Positions 54,020 to 63,140 of a stretch of 64,000 nucleotides of DNA are shown here, piece by piece. The notes under the pieces were generated by a model. The model saw only the letters and a list, made by a program, of their open reading frames with translations, was not told the origin of the DNA and did not search any database. Both the position numbers and the translations under genes were made by a program. The stretch is from positions 31,056 through 95,055 of the forward strand of contig JACPUR010000035.1 of NCBI GenBank assembly GCA_016192135.1. The letters are read 5' to 3'. Numbering within the stretch: the stretch's first letter is position 1; every line of letters starts with the position of its first letter. Source of the DNA: Candidatus Tectomicrobia bacterium. Lineage in GTDB: Bacteria; UBA8248.

Positions 54020-54793
54020 ATGGGGGGATGCGGTCCGGAGGTGAAGCAGACGGCGGAGCCTGCCCGGCGCCAGGAGCGCATGCTCAGGCGCGCCGAGCAG
54101 CTCGCCGGGATGGGGAGCTGGCACTGGGAGATCGGGACCAACACCCTCATCTGGTCGGACGAGCTCTGCCGGATCTACGGATTGGAGCCCGGAACCGCGC
54201 TCTCCTATGAGGTCTTCATCAACCGGATTCATCCCGACGACCGGGCCCGGGTCCACGCGGCCGTGGCCGCCGCGCTGGAATCGGGCAAGCCGTTCCGGCA
54301 TCAGGAGCGGATCATCCGCCCCGACGGCCAGATGCGCGTGCTCGACTCCCAGGCCGAAGTGGAGCGGGACGAAGCCGACCGGCCGGTTTCGATGTTCGGG
54401 CTCTGCCGCGACATCACGGAGGAGGTGCGGGCGCGAGACGCCTTGCTGGAGAGGGAACGGCGGTTCGCCAAGCTGTTCCATGCCAGCCCGGTGGCCACGG
54501 CTCTCACCACCCTCGCGGAGGGCCGCTTCGTGGACGTCAACGCCCGGTTCCTGGACATCACCGGCTACAGCCGTGAGGAGCTCCTCGGCCTCGCCCCGCA
54601 GGTGCTGCGCCTTTGGTCCCCGCCGGAGGACCGCGAGGGGTTCCTGGCCAGGCTGCGCGAGGCGGGCACGCTCCGCGAGAGCACGGTGAGCTACTTGGAC
54701 CGTACCGGCAACGAGCGCCGGGCGCTCGCTGCGGTGGAGCTGGTCGAGATCGACGGCGAAGACTGCCTGCTCACCCTGCTCTGGCGCACCTGA
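54020..54793 (+). CDS. PAS-PAS sensor protein without output domain
   Basis: 257 residues from ATG 54020 (AAGGAGG eight bases upstream). The first PAS_3 domain (about 30-140) has GSWHWEIGTNTLIWSDELCR, YGLEPGTALSYEVF and IHPDDRARVHAA. The second PAS (about 150-257) has VDVNARFLDITGYSREELLG. The chain stops at the end of the second PAS, with no kinase, GGDEF or helix-turn-helix domain and no continuing homologous frame. It is thus a stand-alone sensor or a shortened gene. Confidence 0.83.
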   Translation: MGGCGPEVKQTAEPARRQERMLRRAEQLAGMGSWHWEIGTNTLIWSDELCRIYGLEPGTALSYEVFINRIHPDDRARVHAAVAAALESGKPFRHQERIIRPDGQMRVLDSQAEVERDEADRPVSMFGLCRDITEEVRARDALLERERRFAKLFHASPVATALTTLAEGRFVDVNARFLDITGYSREELLGLAPQVLRLWSPPEDREGFLARLREAGTLRESTVSYLDRTGNERRALAAVELVEIDGEDCLLTLLWRT

Positions 54794-54866
54794 ATGCGCC
54801 TTCCTGTGCGGCGCCGCCCGTTCATGAAGGAGTCTCTTTCAATCGGGCCGACCGAAAGGCTACTTC

Positions 54867-56141
54867 CTAATTCCCCTCCCTCCCCGCCGGCCGGTACATG
54901 AAGAGCGCGAGGAAGAAGCTGGCGCCCAGCCCCGCCAGGATGAAGCTGAAGGGGATGAGGTAGCTCCCCGTCCGGTCGAAGAGCAGCCCCGCCAGCGGCG
55001 GCCCGAGGGCCCCGCCCAGCCCGAAGGCGATCTCCAGCAGGCTCATCACCGCCCCGAAGGAGCGCCCCCCGAAGCTGTCCGCCGCCATGGCGGAGTGGCA
55101 GGTGCCCATCGCGCCCGTCCCGATCCCGTAGACCAGGGCGAAGAGCCAGGCCAGCCAGGCCGGGCTCCCCATCGGGGGGATGAGGAGGAGGAGGGCGAGG
55201 CCCGCCACCGAGATGGCGACGGCGATTGCCTGGGCCTGCTGGCGGCCGAGGCGGTCGCTCGCCCAGCCCAGCGTCATGCTCCCGATCATGCGGATGGCCC
55301 CCATCGAGCCGAAGATGAGGGCGGCGAAGGCGGTCGAGAAGCCCGCGTCCGTCAGGTAGAGGGCGAGCTGGCTCAGGACGGTGTTGTTGTTCACCCCGAT
55401 GAAGAAGACGATGAGGGCTAGCGCCCAGAAGTTGCGCTCCCGCCGGACCGAGGCCAGTACCTGGCGCAGGGGGACGGAATGGCCCGGGGCGGGCGGGGCG
55501 GGGGTGCCCTCGCGGCGGGGCAGCCCGTCCAGGGACTGGCCCACGTCCTCGGGCCGGTCGCGCAGGAGGAGCCAGAGCACCGGGGCGAAGCCCGCCAGCA
55601 CGAGGAGGCCGAAGGCTAGGTAGGCCGCCCGCCAGCCCGCCCCCGCGATCAGGCGCTCGATCGCGGGGATGAGGAGGAGGATGCCGATCCCGCTCCCCGA
55701 GAGGGCGATGCCCGTGGCGGCCCCCCGCTTGCGCTGGAACCAGCGGGGCATCATGGCGCTGTTCAGGGCGAAGCCGCTCATCGCCGCCCCAACTCCCAGG
55801 AAAAGGCCGGTGAAGACGTACACGTGCCAGAGGGAGGAGACGAAGAAGCCGAGGGCAAGCCCCATCCCCACCAGGGCCGATCCCCAGGGGACCACGGAGC
55901 GCGGGCCCTTCCGGTCGAAGAGGCTCCCGACGAAGGGGCAGATGAGGGCGTAGGTGGCGAGCATCAGGGCGTAGGCCCCGCCCAGCGCCCCCCGGCCCCA
56001 GCCGAACTCGGCGATGAGGGGCACCTGGTAGATGGCGAAGGAGAAGCGGGCCGTGATGGTGAAGGCCATGGTCCAGAACGCCAGGGCCACGATGACCCAG
56101 CCGTAGTAGAAGGGGAGGGTCAGGGGAGGGCGGCCGGGCAC
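54867..56141 (-). CDS. MFS transporter (monocarboxylate/oxalate-formate antiporter-like)
   Basis: A 424-residue twelve-helix transporter. Motif A-like FDRKGPRSVVPWG follows helix 2, and RWFQRKRGAATGIALSGSGIG after helix 4 is typical of the OFA/MCT group. A central loop (about residues 195-225) and a second motif A (ASDRLGRQQAQ) follow. It may carry an organic acid such as glycolate or another monocarboxylate. This is suggested only by the divergent neighbour glcD. The upstream 256-base gap has repeats. Confidence 0.88.
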   Translation of the reverse strand: MPGRPPLTLPFYYGWVIVALAFWTMAFTITARFSFAIYQVPLIAEFGWGRGALGGAYALMLATYALICPFVGSLFDRKGPRSVVPWGSALVGMGLALGFFVSSLWHVYVFTGLFLGVGAAMSGFALNSAMMPRWFQRKRGAATGIALSGSGIGILLLIPAIERLIAGAGWRAAYLAFGLLVLAGFAPVLWLLLRDRPEDVGQSLDGLPRREGTPAPPAPGHSVPLRQVLASVRRERNFWALALIVFFIGVNNNTVLSQLALYLTDAGFSTAFAALIFGSMGAIRMIGSMTLGWASDRLGRQQAQAIAVAISVAGLALLLLIPPMGSPAWLAWLFALVYGIGTGAMGTCHSAMAADSFGGRSFGAVMSLLEIAFGLGGALGPPLAGLLFDRTGSYLIPFSFILAGLGASFFLALFMYRPAGREGN

Positions 56142-56397
56142 GGTGTCTCCTATGAAATCTCAATTCACGGCATCCGGCCCCGCCCCTCCCCCAATCCCTC
56201 CCCTTAACCAAGGGGAGGGATTGGGGGAGGGGCGAATCGTTCCGCGTGGTCTGTAGGGGCGGTTCGCGAACCGCCCCTATGGATGGCAGGGTGACCGCCG
56301 TTTCCTTGGGGATGCCCCGCCCCCGCTTGGGCCCACCCGGACGGCGGGCTATAATCCATCCGATCGGGCAGGATTTCCAGCCGGACAGGGGCGTTCC
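56142..56397. repeat. Divergent gap with family C and family A palindromes
   Basis: A family C palindrome with CTCCCCTTAACCAAGGGGAG core (about 56175-56236), and a family A unit at 56253-56280 with inner GGTTCGCGAACC. Promoters for the MFS and glcD genes must lie around these. Confidence 0.8.
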
Positions 56398-57846
56398 GTG
56401 GACCAGGCCACCCTCATCCAGAAGCTCACCGAGGCCGTGGGGGCCGACTACATCCACACCGACCCGGTGGCGCTCAGGGCCTACGACTGCGACGCCCTGA
56501 CCATCTACAAGGGCCAGCCCTCGGCCGTCGTCCTCCCGGGGAGCACGGAGGAGGTCCAGCGGGTGGTGCGGCTGTGCCGGGAGGCGGGGGTGCCCCTCAT
56601 CCCGAGGGGCGCGGGCACCTGCCTCTCGGGCGGAGCCACGCCCGCGCCGGGAGGCGTGCTGGCCGTCTTCGTGCGGATGAACCGTATCATCGAGATCGAC
56701 TACGAGAACCGCCTCGCGCGCGTCCAGCCGGGGGTGGTGAACCTCCACCTCTCTCGCGAGACGCTGCCGCGCGGCTTCCACTACGCCCCCGATCCCTCCA
56801 GCCAGATGGCCTGCACCATCGGCGGGAACGCCGCCGAGAACTCGGGCGGCGCCCACTGCCTCAAGTACGGGATGACCACCAACCACATCCAGGGCATGAC
56901 GGTGGTGCTGGGCTCGGGGGACGCCGTCCATCTGGGCGCCGACGGGGACGAGACCCCAGGGCTCGACCTGCGCGGCTTCTTCGTCGGCTCGGAGGGCACC
57001 TTCGCCGCCATCACCGAGCTGACCGTGCGCCTCACCCCGAACCCGGAGGGGGTGCGCACCATGCTCGCCTGCTTCAAGGAGGTGGGGGACGCCTGCCGCA
57101 CCGTGAGCGAAGTGATCGCCGCCGGAGCCGTGCCCGCCGCGATGGAGCTCATGGACCGCTACACCATCGAGGCGGTCGAGAAGGTGATGCAGGCGGGCTA
57201 TCCCCGGGACGCGGGTGCTGTCCTGCTGATCGAGCTGGACGGCCTGCCCTCCTCCATCCGGCCCCTCGAGAAGATCATCCGCGACATCTGCATGAAGAAC
57301 GGCTGCGCCACCTTCCGGCTGGCCCAGAGCGAGGCCGAGCGCGAGAGCCTCTGGATGGGCCGCAAGAAGGCCTTCGGCGCCTTCGGGGCCATCGCCCCGG
57401 CCTACTACTGCCTGGACGGCACCGTGCCCCGCTCGAAGCTCGCCGAGGTGATCGACGAGTTCGACCGCATCGCCGCCCGCTACGGGCTTCGCATCACCAA
57501 CGTCTTCCACGCCGGGGACGGCAGCCTCCATCCCAACGTCCTCTTCGACGACCGCGTGCCGGGCGAGACCGAGCGGGCCGTCGAGTGCGGGGCGGAGGTG
57601 CTGCGGGCCTGCATCCGGGCGGGCGGGGTGCTCTCCGGCGAGCACGGCATCGGCATCGAGAAAAAGCGCGAGATGCGCGACCAGTTCGACGCCGCGACCC
57701 TCGGCATCATGGAGCGGGCCCGGGAGGCCGTGGACCCGGACGGCATGTTCAACCCCGGGAAGATTCTGCCCGGAGGAGAGGTGGAGTTCCCCATCTGCGA
57801 CGCCAGCCAAGGGGTGGCCCGCATGGCCGCCGCCTTCACCAAGTAG
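56398..57846 (+). CDS. glcD: Glycolate oxidase subunit GlcD (FAD-linked)
   Basis: A 482-residue flavoprotein from GTG 56398. The FAD_binding_4 domain has PLIPRGAGTCLSGGATP, PDPSSQMACTIGGNAAENSG and GSEGTFAAITELTVRL. The C-terminal oxidase domain has NVFHAGDGSLHPN and GGVLSGEHGIGIEKK, holding the conserved His and Glu residues. It oxidises glycolate or D-lactate and passes electrons via GlcE/GlcF to quinone. glcE starts five bases after its stop. Confidence 0.94.
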   Translation: MDQATLIQKLTEAVGADYIHTDPVALRAYDCDALTIYKGQPSAVVLPGSTEEVQRVVRLCREAGVPLIPRGAGTCLSGGATPAPGGVLAVFVRMNRIIEIDYENRLARVQPGVVNLHLSRETLPRGFHYAPDPSSQMACTIGGNAAENSGGAHCLKYGMTTNHIQGMTVVLGSGDAVHLGADGDETPGLDLRGFFVGSEGTFAAITELTVRLTPNPEGVRTMLACFKEVGDACRTVSEVIAAGAVPAAMELMDRYTIEAVEKVMQAGYPRDAGAVLLIELDGLPSSIRPLEKIIRDICMKNGCATFRLAQSEAERESLWMGRKKAFGAFGAIAPAYYCLDGTVPRSKLAEVIDEFDRIAARYGLRITNVFHAGDGSLHPNVLFDDRVPGETERAVECGAEVLRACIRAGGVLSGEHGIGIEKKREMRDQFDAATLGIMERAREAVDPDGMFNPGKILPGGEVEFPICDASQGVARMAAAFTK

Positions 57847-57851
57847 CCCGC

Positions 57852-59225
57852 ATGGCCGCCTCGCTCGACGCCTTCGCCCGCGCCGTGGAGGCCGATACCG
57901 GCGACCCCTCCCTTCTCTCGGGGGATGGGACGGGCATGTACGTCCTGGGGGGCCGGATGCCCTTCCTCGTCGCCCGGCCCGCGAGCCACGAGGCGGTGCT
58001 GAGCGTCCTCGCCCGGGCCAGCGAGGGGAGCCTCGGCGTCGTCCCCTGGGGCGGGGGCACGAGCCGCAGGGCGGGCTATCCCCCCGAGCGGTACGACGTG
58101 GCCCTCTCGACCGAGCGCCTCTCGGCGGCGGTGGATTTTCTCTGCGACGACCTCACCGCCGTCGTCCAGCCCGGCATGACCATCGAGTCGCTGAACCGGC
58201 TCACCCGGCCCGAGGGGCAGACGGCGGGCCTCGATCCCGCGAACCCGGGGAAGGCCACGGTGGGCGGCACCGTCTTCGCCGAACGGTCGGGCCCCCAGCG
58301 CGTGCGCTGGGGGAGGGCGAGGGACCGGGTGATGCGGCTCAAGGTGGCGCTGCCGGACGGCTCCTCCCACACCTACGGCGCCCTGGTGGTGAAGAACGTG
58401 ACGGGCTACGACATGAACCGCCTCCTGGCCGGTAGCTGGGGCACCCTCGCGGTGGCGACCGAGCTGGCCATCCGCCTCTACAAGGCGCCCGAGCGCTCGG
58501 GCGCGCGCGCGGCCGGCTTCGGCACCGCCGGGGAGGCCTTCCGGGCGGCGCGGCGCCTGATGGCCCTCCCGCTCCATCCCCTGTGGGTCGAGGTGCTGGA
58601 CGCGGGGCGCATCGAGGCGCTGGGGGAGCGGTATTTCCTCCCGGGCCCCTGGTGCCTCGCCGCCGCCTTCGGGGACTTCGAGGAGGGCCTGGCCGAGGCG
58701 CTCCGCCGCTTCGAGGACCTCCTGGGCCGGGAGGGGGGCCGGGAGCTCGCCCGCCTGGACGAGGAGGAGACGGCCCGCCTGGGCGCCGCCCTGGCGGACC
58801 AGCCGGGCGGGGACTTCGCCCGCGAGGAGTCGCTCGCGGTGCGGGCCTCGGGCCGGGCGGACCAGCTCCCCCGCTTCGCCCGCGCGGCGGAGGAGGCGGC
58901 CGGGAAGGGCGGCTTCCGCCGCGCGGTCGCCGCCCACGCCGGGAGCGGGGTGCTCCGGGCCTGGCTCGCCCCCCGGGAGCGGGGCGTCGAGCCCCGGGCG
59001 GCCTGGGACGCCTTCGCCTCCCTCTGCCGGGCGGGGGCCGATCCGGCGGCGGGCCGGTTCGTCCACGTGCGACTCGACGGCGGCCCCACCTCCCTGCGGG
59101 AGCAGATTCCCGTCTGGGGGGAGGACGCCCTCGATCCCGCCGCGCTGGTCCTCATGCGCCGCTTGAAGCGCGAGTACGACCCGACCCGCACCCTGAGCCC
59201 CGGGCGGTTCGTGGGGCGGCTGTAG
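57852..59225 (+). CDS. glcE: Glycolate oxidase subunit GlcE (FAD-binding)
   Basis: A 457-residue FAD_binding_4 protein from ATG 57852. Motifs: VPWGGGTSRRAGYPPERYDV, PGMTIESLNRL, the NPGKATVGGTVFA block and VVKNVTGYDMNRLLAGSWGT. It lacks the full GlcD-type catalytic C-terminal domain, as expected for GlcE. Longer than typical GlcE (about 350 residues), with an extended, Ala/Arg/Glu-rich C-terminal half. Co-translated with glcD; separated from glcF by a repeat-filled gap. Confidence 0.9.
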   Translation: MAASLDAFARAVEADTGDPSLLSGDGTGMYVLGGRMPFLVARPASHEAVLSVLARASEGSLGVVPWGGGTSRRAGYPPERYDVALSTERLSAAVDFLCDDLTAVVQPGMTIESLNRLTRPEGQTAGLDPANPGKATVGGTVFAERSGPQRVRWGRARDRVMRLKVALPDGSSHTYGALVVKNVTGYDMNRLLAGSWGTLAVATELAIRLYKAPERSGARAAGFGTAGEAFRAARRLMALPLHPLWVEVLDAGRIEALGERYFLPGPWCLAAAFGDFEEGLAEALRRFEDLLGREGGRELARLDEEETARLGAALADQPGGDFAREESLAVRASGRADQLPRFARAAEEAAGKGGFRRAVAAHAGSGVLRAWLAPRERGVEPRAAWDAFASLCRAGADPAAGRFVHVRLDGGPTSLREQIPVWGEDALDPAALVLMRRLKREYDPTRTLSPGRFVGRL

Positions 59226-59251
59226 GAAAAAAGGGGACGAAGACTGAAGAT

Positions 59252-59328
59252 GTCATTCCGAGGGCCGAAGGCCCGAGGAATCTGTTGTTGGTTCAAAAGC
59301 AGATTCCTCGCTGCGCTCGGAATGACAT
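59252..59328. repeat. Family B repeat between glcE and glcF
   Basis: Ends GTCATTCCGAGGGCCGAAGG and CGCTGCGCTCGGAATGAC, with AGATTCCTC/GAGGAATCT as an inner inverted pair around a short TTGTTGGTTC spacer. Confidence 0.85.
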
Positions 59329-59357
59329 CGCACATGGAAGGGCGGTGGGATGTTGTG

Positions 59358-59436
59358 GTAGGGGCGAGGCTTGCTTCGCCCGTGCGGATGCGGATATGGC
59401 ACACCTGATGTAGGAACGGTTCGCGAACCGCCCCTA
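59358..59436. repeat. Two family A palindromes between glcE and glcF
   Basis: One at 59358-59385 with GAGGCTTGCTTC core and decayed right arm. One at 59409-59436 with GGTTCGCGAACC core and left arm changed to GTAGGAACGG. Confidence 0.75.
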
Positions 59437-59460
59437 CAGATTCAAAATCAGGCGGGACAA

Positions 59461-60804
59461 ATGGCAATAGCGACCGAGAGCAAAACGGCCGAGGCCTCCA
59501 ACCCCCTCTCCGGCCCCCTGGGCCCGGACCGGGAGATGATCCAGCGCTGCATCCACTGCGGCCTGTGCACCACGAGCTGCCCGACCTTCGCCCTGCTGGG
59601 GAACGAGATGGACTCCCCGCGCGGGCGCATCTACCTCATGCGCATGGTGGTGGACGGGGAGATGGCGGTGAACGCCACGGTGCTGAAGCATCTCGACCGC
59701 TGCCTCGACTGCCGGGCCTGCGAGACGGCCTGTCCCTCGGGGGTGAAGTACGGCTCCCTGATCGAGGCGGCGCGCGAGGGGTTGGAGAAGGTGCGGGAGC
59801 GGCCTCTTGGGGTGCGGCTGCTGCGGCGCTTCCTTTTCCGGTGGCTCCTGCCGAACCGTGCCCTGCTCGCCTTCGCGGCGGCGGGGACGCGTCTCTACCA
59901 GCGCACCTTCCTGCGCCCGCTCCTGCTCGGACTCGGCCTGATCCCTGAGAAGCTCGCGCGCCTCGAGCCCATGATGCCCGAAGCGCCCCCCCTCTCCTCG
60001 ATGCTCCCGCTCCCCTCGGAGATCCCGGCCATCGGGGAGGAGAGGACACGCGTGGCCTTCTTCGGGGGCTGCCTCCAGTCGGCCCTCTTCGGGGACGTGA
60101 ACCGCGCCGCCGTGCGGGCCCTCGCCGCGAACGGGGCGCGGGTGAGCATCCCGGCGGCGCAGACCTGCTGCGGGGCGCTCCAGGCCCACGCCGGGGACCG
60201 GGAAACGGCCCGCCTCCTCGCCCGGCAGAACCTCGAGGCCATCGATCCCTCCCAGTTCGACGCCATCGTGCTCGCCGTCTCGGGCTGCGGGGCCATGCTG
60301 CACGAGTACGGGGCGCTCCTGGCGCGCGACCCCGCCTTCGCCCGACGCGCCCGGGCCTTCAGCGAGAAGGTGATGGACGTGACGGTCTTCCTCTCCCGCA
60401 TCCAGCTCCGCAAGGCTCCCCATCCCGAGCCCCAGCGGGTGGCCTACCACCACCCCTGCCACCTCTACCACGCCATGAAGGTGCGCCAGGAGCCCCTGAA
60501 GGTGCTGGAGGCGGTCGGGAACGTGGAGACGGTGCCCTTAAAGGAAAGCGACTGGTGCTGCGGCTCGGCGGGGAGCTACAACCTGACCCAGACCGAGCTC
60601 TCCATGCGCCTGCTGGACCGCAAGATGGGCCACGTCGAGGCCTCGGGGGCGCCGGTGGTCTGCACCGGGAACCCCGGCTGCCAGATCCAGATCACCTACG
60701 GCGCCCGGGAGCGGGGGATGGACCTGCGCGTCGTCCACCCCGTCGTGCTCCTGGACGAGGCCTACCGCGCCGCGGGCTTCTACGAGGGCGCGGCGCTGCC
60801 CTAG
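59461..60804 (+). CDS. glcF: Glycolate oxidase iron-sulfur subunit GlcF
   Basis: A 447-residue protein from ATG 59461. Two ferredoxin-type 4Fe-4S motifs: RCIHCGLCTTSCPTF and RCLDCRACETACPSG. Two CCG domains follow with TCCGALQAHAG and DWCCGSAGSYN, plus HHPCHLYHA, as in GlcF, LutA and heterodisulfide reductase subunits. It passes electrons from the flavin subunits to the quinone pool. The repeat-rich 235-base gap before it is unusual for a glc operon. Confidence 0.93.
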   Translation: MAIATESKTAEASNPLSGPLGPDREMIQRCIHCGLCTTSCPTFALLGNEMDSPRGRIYLMRMVVDGEMAVNATVLKHLDRCLDCRACETACPSGVKYGSLIEAAREGLEKVRERPLGVRLLRRFLFRWLLPNRALLAFAAAGTRLYQRTFLRPLLLGLGLIPEKLARLEPMMPEAPPLSSMLPLPSEIPAIGEERTRVAFFGGCLQSALFGDVNRAAVRALAANGARVSIPAAQTCCGALQAHAGDRETARLLARQNLEAIDPSQFDAIVLAVSGCGAMLHEYGALLARDPAFARRARAFSEKVMDVTVFLSRIQLRKAPHPEPQRVAYHHPCHLYHAMKVRQEPLKVLEAVGNVETVPLKESDWCCGSAGSYNLTQTELSMRLLDRKMGHVEASGAPVVCTGNPGCQIQITYGARERGMDLRVVHPVVLLDEAYRAAGFYEGAALP

Positions 60805-60866
60805 AAAAAAGAGCGATTATCTACCCCCTGGGGACTGTGCTTTCATCTGTCTTGAGGAGCCACCGG

Positions 60867-61877
60867 ATGCCCGTCGCCGCAGCGCGCAAAGCCTCCCCGG
60901 CCATCGAGGCCAAGGAACACTTCATCCCCTCGCTGGACAAGGGGATCACCGTCCACTTGTGGGAGAAGCGGCCGAGGGGCAAGCGGCGCTTCGGCCCGGA
61001 GGCGGCGCTGCTCCTCGTCCACGGCCGGGTGGCTCCGGGCCCCGTCGCCTTCGATCTCAAGGTGCCGGGCTACTCCTGGATGGACTTCATCGCCTCCCGG
61101 GGCTTCGACGTTTTCACCCTCTCGGTGCGGGGCTTCGGGAAATCCACCTGGCCGAAGGTCATGCGCGAGGACCCGGCCGGGAAGCCGCCCGCCATCCGGG
61201 GGAAGGAGGCGGTGCGGGACATCGCGGCGGCCGTGCGCTTCATCTGCGAGCGCAGGGAGGTGGACCGCGTCAATATCCTCGGCCGCTCGTGGGGGACCAC
61301 CCTCTCGCCGCTCTTCGCCACCCAGGAGCCCGCGCGGGTGGGGAAGCTCGTCCTCTACGCCCCCTACTACGCCTTCGACGACCCCCGCCGCCGGGCGGCT
61401 TTCGAGGACCCGGCCCGGCCCGGCCGCTTCGACGCCCGCCGCGGGGCCTGGATGTGGAACACGCGGGAGAACATGGAGCGGCGCTGGTGGGGGCACATTT
61501 CCGGCACGGCCCACCACAAGTGGCGGGAGCCGCGGGTGGTCGACGCGTACTGGAAGTCCCTCCTCGCCAACGATCCGGAAGGGGCGAAGCGCCGGCCGCC
61601 CGCCCAGCGCCTGCCGAATGGCTCGCTGGCCGACCTCTACGACCGGGCCTCCAACGTCCCCCTCTACGACGCGGCGAAGGTCCGGTGCCCGGTCCTCCTC
61701 ATCCGGGGGACGCAGGACGGCGCCTCGGCCGATCCCGAGGCCCTGGGCCTCTTCCACGCGCTGCGCAACAGTTGGGGGAAGCGCTACGTCATCCTCGAGG
61801 ACGGCACCCATTTCATGGAGCTCGAGAAGCGCCGGATGGAGCTTCTGAACGAGGTGCAGCACTTCCTGGAGGAGTAG
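60867..61877 (+). CDS. Alpha/beta hydrolase
   Basis: A 336-residue protein from ATG 60867, with GAGGAG upstream. LLLVHGRVAPGPVAFD gives the oxyanion region, LGRSWGTTLSPL the nucleophile elbow (GxSxG), RGTQDGASADPE the acid and EDGTHFMELE the catalytic His. No signal peptide. Substrate not known; it follows glcF by 62 bases and might be co-transcribed. Confidence 0.87.
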   Translation: MPVAAARKASPAIEAKEHFIPSLDKGITVHLWEKRPRGKRRFGPEAALLLVHGRVAPGPVAFDLKVPGYSWMDFIASRGFDVFTLSVRGFGKSTWPKVMREDPAGKPPAIRGKEAVRDIAAAVRFICERREVDRVNILGRSWGTTLSPLFATQEPARVGKLVLYAPYYAFDDPRRRAAFEDPARPGRFDARRGAWMWNTRENMERRWWGHISGTAHHKWREPRVVDAYWKSLLANDPEGAKRRPPAQRLPNGSLADLYDRASNVPLYDAAKVRCPVLLIRGTQDGASADPEALGLFHALRNSWGKRYVILEDGTHFMELEKRRMELLNEVQHFLEE

Positions 61878-61913
61878 GGGGACGAGACGTCCGGTTTCGG
61901 ACGGGTTCGGCAT

Positions 61914-62046
61914 TTCTCCCTCTCCCTATGGGAGAGGGCAGGGGTGAGGGAGGATTTGGCGCCGCGTGTGGCCGTTCCCTCACCCCCCGTCCCCTCTCCC
62001 TCCTCCCGAACCGGCGGGCCGGTTCGGGGACCCGAAAAGACGGGGA
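61914..62046. repeat. Family C repeat cluster
   Basis: CTCCCTATGGGAGAGG hairpin (about 61918-61936), then CCTCCTCCC leading to the core hairpin CCCGAACCGG/CCGGTTCGGG (62005-62014 with 62019-62028, loop CGGG). The 262-base gap otherwise shows no gene. Confidence 0.75.
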
Positions 62047-62139
62047 GAGAGGAGCCTGGAAGAAGAGGGATCGCCGAGGCAGGAAGTTCTCGGGTGCAGC
62101 TCGCTGAGGCTTTGGAAAGGCCGCCGGGAGGAACTCCCC

Positions 62140-62919
62140 ATGTTCCACCGCCTGCTGGCATTCGTCCTCGCCGCTTTTCTCGCTCTCCCCCTGCTGGGCG
62201 GGTGCGTCCGTTCCGAGCTGACGGGCAGGCAACAGCTCCTCATTCTCCCTCCCTCCTCCGAGCAGGAGATGGGCCTCACGGCCTGGCAGGAGCTCCTCAA
62301 GAAGCATAAGATTAACCGCGATCCGCGGATCAACGCGATGGTGCGGCGCGTCCTCGGCCGCATCGCGGGCGCCACGGGGCAGACCGGCTACAAATGGGAA
62401 TTCGCCGTCATCGAGGACCGGACGCCCAACGCCTTCGCGCTCCCGGGCGGGAAGGTGGGAGTTCACACTGGCATCCTTCCCTACACCCGGGACGAAACGG
62501 GCCTGGCCGCCGTCATCGGGCACGAGGTGGCCCACGTGATCGCCCGCCACGGCGGGGAGCGGGTTAGCCAGCAGCTCCTGGTGAACCTCGGGCTGGCCGC
62601 CGTCGAGGCCGGCATGTCGGGCGGAGACCCCGCGATGGTGCGGCAGGTGACGGGCCTCCTGGGAGCGGGGGCCTCGGTTGGCCTCATCCTGCCCTTCTCG
62701 CGCAGCCACGAGTCCGAGGCGGACCGCCTGGGGCTCATCTACATGGCAAAGGCCGGCTACGACCCCCGCGCCGCCGTGGACTTCTGGCGCCGGATGCAGC
62801 AAGCCGGGCGGGGAAAGGGCAAGCCGCCGGAATTCCTCTCGACCCATCCGTCGGATGAGACCCGCATCCGCCAGCTCCAGCAGTGGCTCCCCGAGGCGAT
62901 GCGGAATTATCGGCCGTGA
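62140..62919 (+). CDS. M48 family metallopeptidase, lipoprotein (BepA/LoiP-like)
   Basis: A 259-residue protein from ATG 62140, with GGGAGGA upstream. Lipoprotein signal FVLAAFLALPLLGGC with Cys22. The zinc motif is GHEVAHVIARHGGE (His128, Glu129, His132), with third ligand Glu193 in SHESEADRLGL. NAFALPGGKVGVHTG is the M48B/C block. It is probably anchored at the outer or inner membrane facing the periplasm, degrading misfolded envelope proteins. No TPR tail as in BepA, so LoiP/Oma1-like. Confidence 0.92.
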   Translation: MFHRLLAFVLAAFLALPLLGGCVRSELTGRQQLLILPPSSEQEMGLTAWQELLKKHKINRDPRINAMVRRVLGRIAGATGQTGYKWEFAVIEDRTPNAFALPGGKVGVHTGILPYTRDETGLAAVIGHEVAHVIARHGGERVSQQLLVNLGLAAVEAGMSGGDPAMVRQVTGLLGAGASVGLILPFSRSHESEADRLGLIYMAKAGYDPRAAVDFWRRMQQAGRGKGKPPEFLSTHPSDETRIRQLQQWLPEAMRNYRP

Positions 62920-62928
62920 CGACCGGGG

Positions 62929-62974
62929 AAATCAGGAAATTAATTAAGTTAAATCCTTTTTGCGCCTGATTTTT
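62929..62974 (+). terminator. Possible terminator after the M48 gene
   Basis: Inverted repeat AAATCAGG/CCTGATTT around an A+T-rich loop of 28 bases, ending in a short T-run. The long loop makes it uncertain. Confidence 0.4.
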
Positions 62975-63140
62975 CCGGCATTTCTAACTGGTGAATTTCG
63001 TTAGGATGGAATATATTTTTTCCGTTCGGCCTTCCGTAAAAGCACCGTCTCCCTTCGCGCACAAAATTCAGGCTCTGGCCGCCTCGCCTTCACGGCGCCA
63101 GGGTGTCCTCATCCGTGCGTGTCATGAAGGGGGGGAGCCT

